Assembly (NCBI RefSeq): GCF_900129395.1
Contig: NZ_FQVP01000002.1
Span: 1 to 64,000, forward strand
Reading direction: 5' to 3'
Length of the DNA stretch: 64,000 nt
DNA from: Pseudosulfitobacter pseudonitzschiae
GTDB taxonomy: Bacteria > Pseudomonadota > Alphaproteobacteria > Rhodobacterales > Rhodobacteraceae
Positions 1 through 8,872 of the stretch are shown here, one piece after another. Position 1 is the stretch's first letter. Each line of letters starts with the position of its first letter. The notes beneath the pieces were generated by a model that saw nothing but the letters and a program-made list of their open reading frames with translations, was not told the origin of the DNA and searched no databases. A program made the translations under genes and the position numbers.

Positions 1-17
1 CACCAAAAACCATCTGG

Positions 18-94
<77 letters not shown>

Positions 95-106
95 ACACAG
101 ACCCAG

Positions 107-129
107 CCCTCGCATCACGCGGGGGTTTT
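107..129 (+). terminator. intrinsic terminator of the tRNA gene
   Basis: A 7-bp GC-rich stem (107-113 with 119-125, one T-G pair) closes a 5-nt loop and is followed by TTTT. It lies 12 nt after the tRNA CCA end, the usual place for a tRNA terminator. Confidence 0.8.
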
Positions 130-519
130 GTCGTTTCGGGCTCCCCCAACGCCAAAATACCCGCAAGTTCGCCCGAAAGTTCAATGTGATGGCCAGTCGG
201 AGCATCTACCTTGCAAACAGGCAAGTTGAAATTTTGGGATGCAGTGCGTGACGGGATCTTACCTGGTAAGTGCAAACCGCACAAATTTGCATAGTGTACG
301 GAAATTCTCACCAGCTTCGCCGAGCCATGGATCACAGAAGCAAGCGGACCCTGGCACCGACGGTCACTGACGCACAGCCCTCACAGGGAATCCGCAAGTC
401 CTGTGTGACTCATTTCGCTGTGCCCCGTTGTGCCGCGCGCTGAGGGGAATGATCAGGCGGCTCCGATCTCGGAGTGAGCTATATCTCTATCCGGTTCATT
501 TTATTCGGAAATATTCATT
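130..519. other. intergenic region without a supported gene
   Basis: About 390 nt between the tRNA and the 3' end of the dctD-like gene. A minus-strand reading frame crossing the tRNA ends in a peptide typical of antisense tRNA shadows and is not a gene. A small palindrome (CTCCGA-TC-TCGGAG, 461-474) lies downstream of the dctD-like stop but has no T run. No integrase or attachment repeat was seen next to the tRNA. Confidence 0.5.
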
Positions 520-1815
520 TTAGGGTTTAATCCCCTGACGGTTCATCTTCGCATTCAAGGTCCGGCGTGGGATACCCAACTGAGCAGCGGCGCGGGCGGT
601 GTTTCCACGGCATTGGTCAAGGACACGCATAATTTCCAACGCTTCGAAACGCGCCACCCGATCTTTCAACGTGCCGGTCACAGCCAGATCACGGGTGTCC
701 GTGACGCCATCCAGCCCCAGTATTCTTCGATGTGCTGCTTGCCGCAATTGGTGCGCGTTTCCGGGCCAGTCATGGCTTTGCAGTGCCTTTCGCTCGGCGA
801 AGGCTATCTCGGGCACCGGCACTCCATGGCGCGCGGCGGCCTGGGTGAGAAAATGGACGAACAAAATCGGAATATCCGGCGCAATCTGACGCAAGGGGGG
901 CATATGAATTTCGACACCTGCCAAGCGGTAATACAGGTCTTGTCGAAAGGCCCCTTGGGCAATCAATTCTCTCAGGTCTTTGCTGGCCGACGCAACCACC
1001 CGCAAATCAACCTCAATGGGCTCCCGTCCTCCAACCGGTTCGATCTGGCGCGATTGAAGCAGGCGCAACAACAGAGGTTGCGATTCAAGCGGCATCACAT
1101 CGATCTGGTCCAGAAACAGCGTTCCGCCTTCGGCAAGGCCGATGCGTCCCGGCTGCAGGGTGCCGGCCCCATCAATGCGACCGAACAGATCCACATCGAT
1201 GCCGCTGTTGGGCAGCGCGGCGCAATTGATTGTGACAAATGGCCCGCTGCGGCCGGACTGCATGTGCAGACTGCGCGCGGCCAGTTCCTTGCCGGTTCCG
1301 GTTTCCCCTTGCAGGATGACATCGACCGGCAGGCGCGCGATCTCGGTCAGACGTGCACGGACGGCGGCGATTGCGGTGGTTTCCCCGACCAGCTCGGCCC
1401 CCTCGACCTTCAGACGCTCGCGCAGCATCCGGACTTCCGCGTGAAGACGCCCGGCGGCCAGGCTGCGCTCTACAACCGTCAAGAGATGGTCGGCGTCATA
1501 GGGCTTTTCCAGAAAATCCTGGGCCCCGCGTTGCATCGCACGCACCGCCTGCGTGACGTCGCCGTGTCCGGTCAACAGGATCAGCGGCAGATGGGCAGCA
1601 ACGGACCGCACCGCTTCCAGCACCCCGATACCGTCAAGACCGGGCATACGCAGGTCGGACAAGATAAGGTCAGGCAAGGCTCCGGCCAGCGTGTCGCGCG
1701 CGGCCAGGCCGCCGGACAACGGGATCGGGCGATGCCCCGCTGCCGCAATCAGGTCGCACAATCCCTCGCGGTGATCGTCGTCATCATCGACCACCCAGAT
1801 GTTGGCCGGGCTCAT
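520..1815 (-). CDS. dctD: DctD-like NtrC-family response regulator
   Basis: 431 residues with three domains in order: receiver (about 5-120, acidic cluster D10-D14, phosphoacceptor D54 in SDLRMPG, K104), AAA+ domain (about 140-370, Walker A GETGTGKE at 170-177) and a Fis-type helix-turn-helix at the C-terminus (about 390-431). The partner kinase is encoded just upstream and the genes overlap by 4 nt (ATGA). By family it should relay the kinase signal to transcription, probably of the TAXI-TRAP genes. Two key AAA+ elements are unusual: the GAFTGA loop that contacts sigma-54 is shortened and unrecognisable (around 215-221), and the Walker B pair reads D236-Q237 where D-E is expected. It may therefore act without sigma-54 or without ATP hydrolysis. 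Assignment to the DctD type is from context and architecture. Confidence 0.88.
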   Translation of the reverse strand: MSPANIWVVDDDDDHREGLCDLIAAAGHRPIPLSGGLAARDTLAGALPDLILSDLRMPGLDGIGVLEAVRSVAAHLPLILLTGHGDVTQAVRAMQRGAQDFLEKPYDADHLLTVVERSLAAGRLHAEVRMLRERLKVEGAELVGETTAIAAVRARLTEIARLPVDVILQGETGTGKELAARSLHMQSGRSGPFVTINCAALPNSGIDVDLFGRIDGAGTLQPGRIGLAEGGTLFLDQIDVMPLESQPLLLRLLQSRQIEPVGGREPIEVDLRVVASASKDLRELIAQGAFRQDLYYRLAGVEIHMPPLRQIAPDIPILFVHFLTQAAARHGVPVPEIAFAERKALQSHDWPGNAHQLRQAAHRRILGLDGVTDTRDLAVTGTLKDRVARFEALEIMRVLDQCRGNTARAAAQLGIPRRTLNAKMNRQGIKP

Positions 1816-3605
1816 GCGGCAGACTTTCGATTGCGCAGTTCCGCGCGGGGCAGTGTCACGGTCGCACTTGTGCCCTGACCCGGAGCGGCGTCGTAATGCA
1901 GGGTGCCGTGGAAATCCTGCAGGATGGATTGACTGATCGCCACGCCCAGCCCCAACCCCTCACCGTCCTGTTTGTGGCTGAAGAACGGTTCTCCGATTTT
2001 GGCGATAGCCTCGGTGTCCAGCCCAACTCCATTATCCTTTACCGTCACAATCACGGCATCTGGCGTAACCTCGCGCGTGACCCTGACCTGACCCGCCGCG
2101 CTGGCAACCACCGCATCCAGCGCATTCAGCAGCAGATTGACCAGCACCTGCTCCAACCGCACCATCCCGCCCATCACCGGCGGCGCGTCACCCGGGCAGT
2201 CATAGGTCAGTTGCGCACCGATGTCATCGGCACGGTGGCGGACAAGCTCGATGGCGTTTTCGATCACCCGGTCCATGTCGACCGGGGTCAGGGTGCCGGT
2301 ATCCTTGCGGCTGAAACTCTTGAGGTGCTTAATCGTCCGCAGCATCCGCCGGATATGTCCGCGTGCGGTTTCTATCCGTTTTGCCGTTCCGCGGTGGTCC
2401 CGCGTCCCGCCAAGGGCAGCGGCAGCCAGGGTCGCCTCCATCGCGGCAAGCGGTTGGCTGATTTCGTGGACGATGGCGGCGGACATGCGGCCCAATGCGG
2501 CCATCTTTTCGGAATGGATCAGCGCGTCCTGGGCGCGGGTCAGCTCCTTTTCCGCCGCGATACGTGTTTCGATCTCGGCAGCCAGTTCGCGTGTCCGCCG
2601 CTCCACCTTTTGTTCCAGCAACCGGCTTTGCTGCAACCGCATGCGGATCATCCGCCGACGCTGCAGCAGCGTCTGCACCAGCAGTGCCGCGGCCAGTGTG
2701 GTCAGCCCGAGGATCGCCGCCGTTGCCAGCGCCGTCAGCCTTGCGTCGGCAACCGGGTTGGCCTGGATCACCTGCCAGTCGTCTTGTCCCATAGGCAAAC
2801 GACGCAGCAACAGCGACCGCCCGGCAAGGTCCACAGGCTGTCCATCGGTCAATGACGAGGGCGGCGCGGCCAATAGGGCTTCGGAAGAATCGAAATCGAC
2901 CCCTTCGTAACTTCGGGTCACTGCGATCTGCGCGCGGGTCCCCGCATCCAAGGCAAACAGAGGCCGATAAAGCCATTCGGGTTGGCCTGACAGGAAAATG
3001 ATCCCGTCGGCATCGGCAATGGCCGTATCGACCGCGGCCAGCCGCCATGTTGCCTGTAAAGGTGTAAGGTCAATCTTGACCACCAGGACGGCAATATCTC
3101 CGCTCTCCAGTTCCACCCGCGACGACAGGAAATATCCCGGTCGTCCGGTTGTCACTCCGATCCCGTAGAACCGCCCGGTGCCCGTCTCAATGGCATCGCG
3201 GAAATAGGGCCGGAAGCTGTAATCTATTCCCACGAAAGTGTCCGGCGTGTTCCAGTTGCTGGCGGCGATAGCAATCCCCGACTGGTCCAGCAGGTACAGC
3301 TGATCGGCGCCGGACACGGCGGCAATGGTTTCAAGATAACGGTTCGCATCGGCCACCGCTCCGACATTCTGCGGTGCCGTGACCGCCCGACTGATCCGAA
3401 CGTCCTCTTCCGCCACCTCGGGGAGATAGCGGAACCGGTCGATCTCGGTCTCGATGGATCGACGCGTCAGGGTCAGCGACTGGTCCAGCGTTTTGGCCAA
3501 ACGTAATATCTCTATCCGATACGCAATGAGGCCGCCAAAGCCCGCGACCAGCAGTGCAAGGCACAGCATGAGAGAGAAGGTGCGTATATGGCTGGTGCGG
3601 ATCAT
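1812..3605 (-). CDS. dctB: DctB-like sensor histidine kinase
   Basis: 597 residues from the chosen ATG. There is an N-terminal membrane segment, a periplasmic sensing region of about 250 residues with PAS/Cache-like character (motifs YLLDQSG and FRPYF), a second membrane segment (AILGLTTLAAALL), a coiled coil, a dimerisation/phosphoacceptor helix with His in SAAIVHEISQPLAAM, and an ATPase domain with N, G1 (DNGVGL) and G2 (GEGLGLG) boxes. This is the DctB plan. A TTG codon at 3656 has a good AAGGTGG upstream but would overlap the preceding gene by 46 nt. The ATG at 3605 leaves a 5-nt gap and was preferred. It is transcribed with the TAXI-TRAP permease and the response regulator, so the ligand is probably the transported compound. 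Confidence 0.85.
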   Translation of the reverse strand: MIRTSHIRTFSLMLCLALLVAGFGGLIAYRIEILRLAKTLDQSLTLTRRSIETEIDRFRYLPEVAEEDVRISRAVTAPQNVGAVADANRYLETIAAVSGADQLYLLDQSGIAIAASNWNTPDTFVGIDYSFRPYFRDAIETGTGRFYGIGVTTGRPGYFLSSRVELESGDIAVLVVKIDLTPLQATWRLAAVDTAIADADGIIFLSGQPEWLYRPLFALDAGTRAQIAVTRSYEGVDFDSSEALLAAPPSSLTDGQPVDLAGRSLLLRRLPMGQDDWQVIQANPVADARLTALATAAILGLTTLAAALLVQTLLQRRRMIRMRLQQSRLLEQKVERRTRELAAEIETRIAAEKELTRAQDALIHSEKMAALGRMSAAIVHEISQPLAAMEATLAAAALGGTRDHRGTAKRIETARGHIRRMLRTIKHLKSFSRKDTGTLTPVDMDRVIENAIELVRHRADDIGAQLTYDCPGDAPPVMGGMVRLEQVLVNLLLNALDAVVASAAGQVRVTREVTPDAVIVTVKDNGVGLDTEAIAKIGEPFFSHKQDGEGLGLGVAISQSILQDFHGTLHYDAAPGQGTSATVTLPRAELRNRKSAA

Positions 3606-3610
3606 GGCTT

Positions 3611-4003
3611 TCAGTCTGGCACGGGTTCGGTACGTTTTACAGCCTCCGTTTTGCAAGGCGCCACCTTGATAGGCGCGGCGCGGTCAGCTCCGATGACCCG
3701 GCATTGTCCGTCCGCGCAGAACGTCCAGCCAGCCCCCGTCGCACCCGAGGCCGCCAGCATCAGCGCCGGCACCTCAAGATGGCCGGTGGAAACCCACCAG
3801 CCATCCTTCAGAACCGCATCCGGCCCTGGCTCCATACCCGCGCCCGAGCCTTTGAGGCGCGAGCGTTCCAGGGTCAGCATGTGACCGTTGATCCGCCAGT
3901 CTTCTTGCCAGGCGACGTGCTCGACCGAATGTGTCCAACTCAGCGTGAAAGACCCCAGCGCCAAGTGCAGCACTGCGGTCCCCACGGTCAGACAGCCGGT
4001 CAC
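3611..4003 (-). CDS. DUF1850 family protein
   Basis: 130 residues starting with GTG, whose start overlaps the stop of the upstream permease gene (GTGA). Features typical of DUF1850 are the SFTLSWTHSVEHVAWQEDW segment near the N-terminus and the GWTFC motif near the C-terminus. Members of this family are habitually encoded beside fused TAXI-type TRAP permeases, and that is the case here. The hydrophobic N-terminus suggests membrane anchoring or export. The biochemical role is unknown. Confidence 0.8.
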   Translation of the reverse strand: MTGCLTVGTAVLHLALGSFTLSWTHSVEHVAWQEDWRINGHMLTLERSRLKGSGAGMEPGPDAVLKDGWWVSTGHLEVPALMLAASGATGAGWTFCADGQCRVIGADRAAPIKVAPCKTEAVKRTEPVPD

Positions 4004-6072
4004 GCCACAGCCCTGCGCCGCATCACGACCACCCCGCCGACAAAAAGTGCCGACAAGGCAAAGCCGATTTCATCAGTCGCAGGCAAGGCCGCGATCAGCG
4101 TTGCCGCCGCGACGATGCCCAGGATGCGCAGGGGCCAGCCCAGCGGACGGCCCAGCCAGCCGATCACCGCAGCGCCCCACATCCCGATGCACAGGACCGT
4201 TTTGAACACGATATAGGCGACAGCAGGCCAGTACCCGATCGTCTCCGCCAAAGGCCCGCCCGCCTGCAACATCAACGCAGGCGTATAGACCGCCATGAAG
4301 GGAATGACGAAACCTGCGGCGGCAACCTTGATCGCCTCCAGGCTGATCCGCAGTCCGCTTTCCTTGGCAATCGGTGCCGCCGCAAAACAGGCAAGCGCCA
4401 CGGGCGGCGTCAGATCGGCAAGGATGCCGAAGTAGAACACAAACATGTGGCTGACGATCAACGGCACGCCAAGCTCAAGCAATGCAGGCCCCGCAATTGA
4501 CGAGGTGATGATGTAGTTGGGGATCGTGGGAATTCCCATGCCCAGCAGGATACAGGTGAACATTGTCAGGATCAGGCTCAGCAACAGGCTGCTTTGTCCA
4601 ACGGCCACGATGAACTGGCCAAATGTGTTGGCTGCCCCCGTCAGGGTCATCGTACCGATGATGATCCCGACCAGAGCGCAGGCAACCCCAACCGGCAGCG
4701 CGGTTTTGGCCCCTTCGGCCAGCGAGTCCCGGCACAGGATCAACGTGTCGCGGCCGCCGCGTGACAGCGCACACCACAGGACAAGCGCCACCAACGCTGC
4801 GATCAATACGTTGATGCCAAACTGCAGGAACCCGGCGGCAACCAGCCCCAGACACATCCAGAACACCACGCGCATCGCCCCTGCCGGAAGGTTCAGCACG
4901 GCGGAGCCGCCCAAGATTAACAGAACAGTCAGCCCCAGGCCGATGGTCCCGGCAAACAGCGGCGTATAGCCCCCGAACAACAGGTAAACCAGCACACCCA
5001 GCGGTACGAGCAGCATCCAGTTTTCCCGGATCGCCTTGCGGGCCGAAGGCAGGTCTTCCTTGCTCAGCCCGCGCAATCCGTGACGCCCGGCCTCAAGGTG
5101 AACCATCCAGAAGGCTGATGCGAAATACAGCATCGCAGGGATCAGAGCGGCCTTGACTACTTCGACATAAGCCACGTCCAACGTCTCGGCCATGATGAAG
5201 GCAACGGCTCCCATCACTGGCGGCATGATCTGCCCGCCCATCGACGCAGTGGCCTCGACTCCCCCAGCAAAGGCGGGCCGGTAGCCGAATTTCTTCATCA
5301 GCGGGATCGTGAACTGACCTGTGGTCACCACGTTGGCCACGCCCGAGCCCGAGATCGTCCCCATCAGCCCCGAGGACACCACCGCAACCTTGGCGGCCCC
5401 GCCTTGCCGCTGACCGAACAGACCCAATGCGACATCGGTGAACAGGCGGATCATGCCGGCGCGTTCCAGGAATGATCCGAACAGGATGAACAGGAAAATA
5501 TAGGTCGAAGACACATAGGTCGGGATGCCGTAAATGCCTTCGGTTCCATAAGCCATGTGGTCGATGACCTGCGAGAAGTCATAGCCGCGGTGGTTCAGCG
5601 GTGCCGGAAGATATTCCCCGAACAGGCAATAGGCGAGAAACAGGCCCGCAATCAGCGGCAGGGCAAAGCCCATCATCGTCCAGGCCGCGGCGAACACGAC
5701 TACCAGTGCCACCACGCCAACAATGATATCCTGTGTCAGCGGCCGTCCGGCGCGCAGGATGAGCGGCTGGTATTCCCACCATTGATACAAGGCGACAGCA
5801 ACACCGGCCAGGGCAAAGGCCCAGGCCAGAGCGCGCAAGGGGGCAGACATATTGCGGCCATAGGCGATCAGGGGAAAGGCCAGCAATGTGAGAAAACCGA
5901 CATGCAGCGCACGGGTGACCTGGCTGGACAAATCGACAAGATGTGCGGCGGTGACAATCTGAAAGACCGAGAAGACGACCGCGATCCAGAACAGCAGGCG
6001 ACCTATGGGGCCTGCGCCGAATGACAACTCATGCCCCTCTTGAGGGCTGGGGGGCGAAACGGGATTGGACAT
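4000..6072 (-). CDS. TRAP transporter permease, fused 4TM-12TM (TAXI type)
   Basis: 690 residues from the ATG at 6072, which follows an AGGTG Shine-Dalgarno-like sequence. A longer frame begins further upstream but lacks family similarity. The protein is hydrophobic throughout, with an N-terminal small-subunit (DctQ-like) segment followed by the DctM-like large subunit. Recognisable large-subunit motifs include GSGVANVVTTGQFTIPLMKK, ATASMGGQIMPPVMGA and LGMGIPTIPNY. It should carry out Na+-coupled uptake of an organic acid delivered by the periplasmic TAXI receptor encoded 82 nt upstream. The substrate is unknown. Confidence 0.93.
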   Translation of the reverse strand: MSNPVSPPSPQEGHELSFGAGPIGRLLFWIAVVFSVFQIVTAAHLVDLSSQVTRALHVGFLTLLAFPLIAYGRNMSAPLRALAWAFALAGVAVALYQWWEYQPLILRAGRPLTQDIIVGVVALVVVFAAAWTMMGFALPLIAGLFLAYCLFGEYLPAPLNHRGYDFSQVIDHMAYGTEGIYGIPTYVSSTYIFLFILFGSFLERAGMIRLFTDVALGLFGQRQGGAAKVAVVSSGLMGTISGSGVANVVTTGQFTIPLMKKFGYRPAFAGGVEATASMGGQIMPPVMGAVAFIMAETLDVAYVEVVKAALIPAMLYFASAFWMVHLEAGRHGLRGLSKEDLPSARKAIRENWMLLVPLGVLVYLLFGGYTPLFAGTIGLGLTVLLILGGSAVLNLPAGAMRVVFWMCLGLVAAGFLQFGINVLIAALVALVLWCALSRGGRDTLILCRDSLAEGAKTALPVGVACALVGIIIGTMTLTGAANTFGQFIVAVGQSSLLLSLILTMFTCILLGMGIPTIPNYIITSSIAGPALLELGVPLIVSHMFVFYFGILADLTPPVALACFAAAPIAKESGLRISLEAIKVAAAGFVIPFMAVYTPALMLQAGGPLAETIGYWPAVAYIVFKTVLCIGMWGAAVIGWLGRPLGWPLRILGIVAAATLIAALPATDEIGFALSALFVGGVVVMRRRAVA

Positions 6073-6154
6073 GTGAACACCTGACAAGCGTTGAAAAACC
6101 GGATGGGAGCTGCCAGCGGGCCGCTCCCATCCTTTTGACGGCAAACGGGCGTGG

Positions 6155-7111
6155 TTACTTGAGAATGCCCATCTCGCGGTAATACCGTTCTGCACCGGGA
6201 TGCAGCGGGATCGGCATACCGTCCAGTGCCTTTGTCATGTCAATCTGCGCCGCAGCGTTGTGCGCAGAGACCAGCGTATCAAGGTTTTCGAACAACTGTT
6301 TGGTCATCTGATATGCCAGTTCGTCACTGACATCGTCGTGGGTGACAAGAAAGTTCGAAACAGCAACGGTCGGCACGTCTTCGGTTTGGCCATCATAGGT
6401 GCCTGCGGGAATGGTGGCCGCGACATAGGGCGCGCCCAGCTTTTCAGCCACCTCGGCAGGGATCGCGACAACATTGATAGGCAGCGAAGACGCCAGATCG
6501 CGGATCGACGCCACGCCAAGGCCTGCAGATTGCAAGGTTCCGTTCAATTGCCGGTTCTTGATCAGCTCGACTGATTCAGCGAAGGGCAGGTATTCAACCT
6601 TGCCGAGATCCTCATAGGACATCCCCATGGCGCCAAAAATTGCCCGCGCGTTCAGTTCTGTACCGGATGCAGGCGCGCCCACAGACAGGCTTTTGCCTGC
6701 CAGGCCGCTGAATTCGGTAATGCCGCTGTCTGCGGCGGCAACGATCTGAATGTAGTTGGGATAGATCGCGGCGATGCCGCGCAGCTTGTCCAGCTTTTCG
6801 GGAAAGCCCGCATCGGCGTTGCCCTCCCAGGCCATCGCGACACTGTCACCAAGCGCAAAGCCCAGTTCACCACGGCCGCTTTGCAGTAGGTTCAGGTTCT
6901 CGACGCTGGCCTTTGTGGACTGCACCTGTGTGCGCGCACCTTCGATCTTTTCGCCGTAGATATTGGCCAGACCCGCACCCAACGGGTAATAAACGCCCGA
7001 GGTGCCGCCGGTCAGCACGTTGATGAAATCTTGGGCCTGTGCCGCGAAAGGCGCCGTGGCCAATGTCGACGCCAGCGCACAACCGCGAAGCACGGATTTG
7101 AGATTGATCAT
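6155..7111 (-). CDS. TAXI family TRAP solute receptor
   Basis: 318 residues. The ATG at 7111 is preceded by GGGAGGAAAAATC and starts a clear signal peptide (cleavage near AQA-QDF). The mature part shows the TAXI-family opening NVLTGGTSGVYYPLGAGLANIYGE, and later VGAPASGTELNARAIF. It is the periplasmic binding component for the downstream fused TRAP permease and is probably the first gene of the operon. Ligands of TAXI receptors are varied (for example glutamate or other organic acids) and cannot be read from sequence here. Confidence 0.93.
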   Translation of the reverse strand: MINLKSVLRGCALASTLATAPFAAQAQDFINVLTGGTSGVYYPLGAGLANIYGEKIEGARTQVQSTKASVENLNLLQSGRGELGFALGDSVAMAWEGNADAGFPEKLDKLRGIAAIYPNYIQIVAAADSGITEFSGLAGKSLSVGAPASGTELNARAIFGAMGMSYEDLGKVEYLPFAESVELIKNRQLNGTLQSAGLGVASIRDLASSLPINVVAIPAEVAEKLGAPYVAATIPAGTYDGQTEDVPTVAVSNFLVTHDDVSDELAYQMTKQLFENLDTLVSAHNAAAQIDMTKALDGMPIPLHPGAERYYREMGILK

Positions 7112-7287
7112 GATTTTTCCTCCCAGAAAAGTTCTGCGGTCCATCGGACCAACGTAGGCGATAGTGGGATTTGCCGCGCTTGGCTGACAAGAAAATGTGC
7201 GCAAACACACCGATAATACCTGGCAGTAAATGACCAAGTGGCTGGCCAGAAATGGCCATCGTGTGAACGGGCAGGCAAACTGGGCGT

Positions 7288-7310
7288 ATCACGGAAACGG
7301 AATTCGTGAT
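7288..7310. promoter_or_regulatory. inverted repeat upstream of the TAXI operon
   Basis: ATCACG and CGTGAT form perfect 6-bp arms around an 11-nt spacer, about 180 nt upstream of the receptor start. A second palindromic element, TGGCCA-GAAA-TGGCCA, lies nearby at about 7241-7257. Either could be an operator for the local regulator. No clear sigma-54 -24/-12 promoter was found between 7112 and 7380. Confidence 0.35.
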
Positions 7311-7380
7311 TTTCCAACGATCACGCTTTGCATGCGCGCGACGGGCGACACCAAAGGCAGAAAACTGTGACGACGTCAGT

Positions 7381-8868
7381 TCAGAGGCGTTTCTGAGCGA
7401 TCAGGTCACGAAGGTCCTTTTTCATGACTTTTCCCATGGAGTTTCGAGGCAAGTTGTCGATTGTGACAATCTCTTTGGGTAATTTGTACTTTGCCAGAGA
7501 TCGGGCAAGCACGCTTTTCAATGCAACCGGGTCAACCGCGCCTTTGGTTGTTTCAACGACAATTGCGATCACGCGCTCGCCGAAATCGGGGTCGGGCAGG
7601 CCGATCACCGCGCTTTCGTCCACCTCGGGTTGGGCGTCTATGACCGTTTCAATTTCTTTGGGATAGATGTTCAGACCGCCCGAAATAATCAGGTCTTTTG
7701 AACGCCCGACGATGGTAACGTATCCGTCTGCGTCGATGTCACCCAAGTCCCCGGTTCGGAAATAACCGTCTGTTGTGAACGCGTCGGCGGTTTTCTCCTT
7801 TAGCCCCCAATACCCTTTGAACACATTCGGGCCCTTGACCTGAATCTCTCCCGCCGCGCCCGGTTCAGTGCGTTCAATGCGCAGATCCACACCGGGCAAC
7901 GGCATGCCAACGGTACCTGGTTTCCGAAGCCCGTTCAGCGGATTGGAGGTGTTCATGGATGTTTCGGTCAGCCCATATCTTTCCAGAATACGGTGGCCCG
8001 TGCGATCCTCGAACGCCTGATGCGTATGCGCAAGCAAAGGCGCGCTGCCCGAGATGAACAGGCGCATGTTCCGGCTGGCCTCAGGTGTGAACGCAGGCGA
8101 TGCCAACAGGCGTGTATAGAACGTGGGAACGCCCATCATCACGGTGCAATCAGGCAAGGCAGAAATCACAAGATCGGGGTCGAATTTGGGAAAATAGACC
8201 ATGCGCGCGCCCGCCAGAAGGCTGACATTACACGCCACGAACAGCCCGTGGCTGTGATAGACGGGCAGGGCATGCATCAAGGTGTCTGCTGCGGTCATAC
8301 CCCACAGATCGACAAGGGCGGCCGCGTTCGACAAAAGGTTGTCGTGACTTAGCATTGCCCCCTTGGGGCGGCCGGTCGTGCCCGAAGTATACAGGATCGC
8401 GGCCAGATCATCACCTGTGCGCTCTGCCTTGACCGGCAAGGCGTGGGGCCGTGCGGATTGCCAGCTTCCTGTGCCATCTGCGGCCATCGTCACCAAATGG
8501 GTCGGCATCTGTGCCATGACATTTTCAAGCTGCGGTGCCCGTGCGGGATCGCAAAACAGGACCGATGCCGCACAATCCTGAATGAAGAAAGCGACTTCCT
8601 GATCGGTATAAGAGGTGTTGAGGGGCAGGAAGACCGCGCCTGCGTGCAGACAGGCCGCATAAAGCGCAAGTGCGGTTGGCGACTTTTCCACCTGTGCGGC
8701 GACCCGATCACCCGCTTTGACGCCAATCGCGGCAAGGGCTGCGACAAGACTGGCGATGGTGCCTGCAAAATCCTGATGGGACAGGGTTGTGCCATCAGGC
8801 AGGTGCAGGAACGTGGTGCCGGATGCCGCGTGCGGTTCAAAGATCGCGTCGTAAAGGTGGTTCGCCAT
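7381..8868 (-). CDS. matB: malonyl-CoA synthetase-like acyl-CoA ligase
   Basis: 495 residues from the ATG at 8868, which follows TAGGGAC and begins NHLYDAIFEP. A longer frame is open upstream but overlaps the preceding gene. It is an adenylate-forming enzyme: P-loop YTSGTTGRPKGAM, the YGLTET motif, TGDLG, and the C-terminal lysine in PRNSMGKVMKK. Length and N-terminus resemble MatB, which makes malonyl-CoA from malonate, CoA and ATP. It is the last gene of a series with a CoA-transferase and an enoyl-CoA hydratase, so another short dicarboxylate is possible. It could also supply the malonyl-CoA used by the PKS at 49609-59430, but nothing links the two loci directly. Confidence 0.8.
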   Translation of the reverse strand: MANHLYDAIFEPHAASGTTFLHLPDGTTLSHQDFAGTIASLVAALAAIGVKAGDRVAAQVEKSPTALALYAACLHAGAVFLPLNTSYTDQEVAFFIQDCAASVLFCDPARAPQLENVMAQMPTHLVTMAADGTGSWQSARPHALPVKAERTGDDLAAILYTSGTTGRPKGAMLSHDNLLSNAAALVDLWGMTAADTLMHALPVYHSHGLFVACNVSLLAGARMVYFPKFDPDLVISALPDCTVMMGVPTFYTRLLASPAFTPEASRNMRLFISGSAPLLAHTHQAFEDRTGHRILERYGLTETSMNTSNPLNGLRKPGTVGMPLPGVDLRIERTEPGAAGEIQVKGPNVFKGYWGLKEKTADAFTTDGYFRTGDLGDIDADGYVTIVGRSKDLIISGGLNIYPKEIETVIDAQPEVDESAVIGLPDPDFGERVIAIVVETTKGAVDPVALKSVLARSLAKYKLPKEIVTIDNLPRNSMGKVMKKDLRDLIAQKRL

Positions 8869-8872
8869 GTCC

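Noticed and set aside
613-1878. Long plus-strand frame opposite the dctD-like gene (421 codons)
   Set aside because: It is the complement of a well-supported gene and its sequence has no domain pattern. High-GC codon bias leaves long antisense frames open.
1896-2855. Long plus-strand frame opposite the dctB-like gene
   Set aside because: It is antisense to the kinase domain and its composition is rich in His/Gln/Arg, as expected of a shadow frame.
3606-3656. TTG start at 3656 for the dctB-like kinase
   Set aside because: AAGGTGG precedes it, but it would overlap the DUF1850 gene by 46 nt, and the added residues do not extend the membrane segment. ATG at 3605 preferred, not proven.
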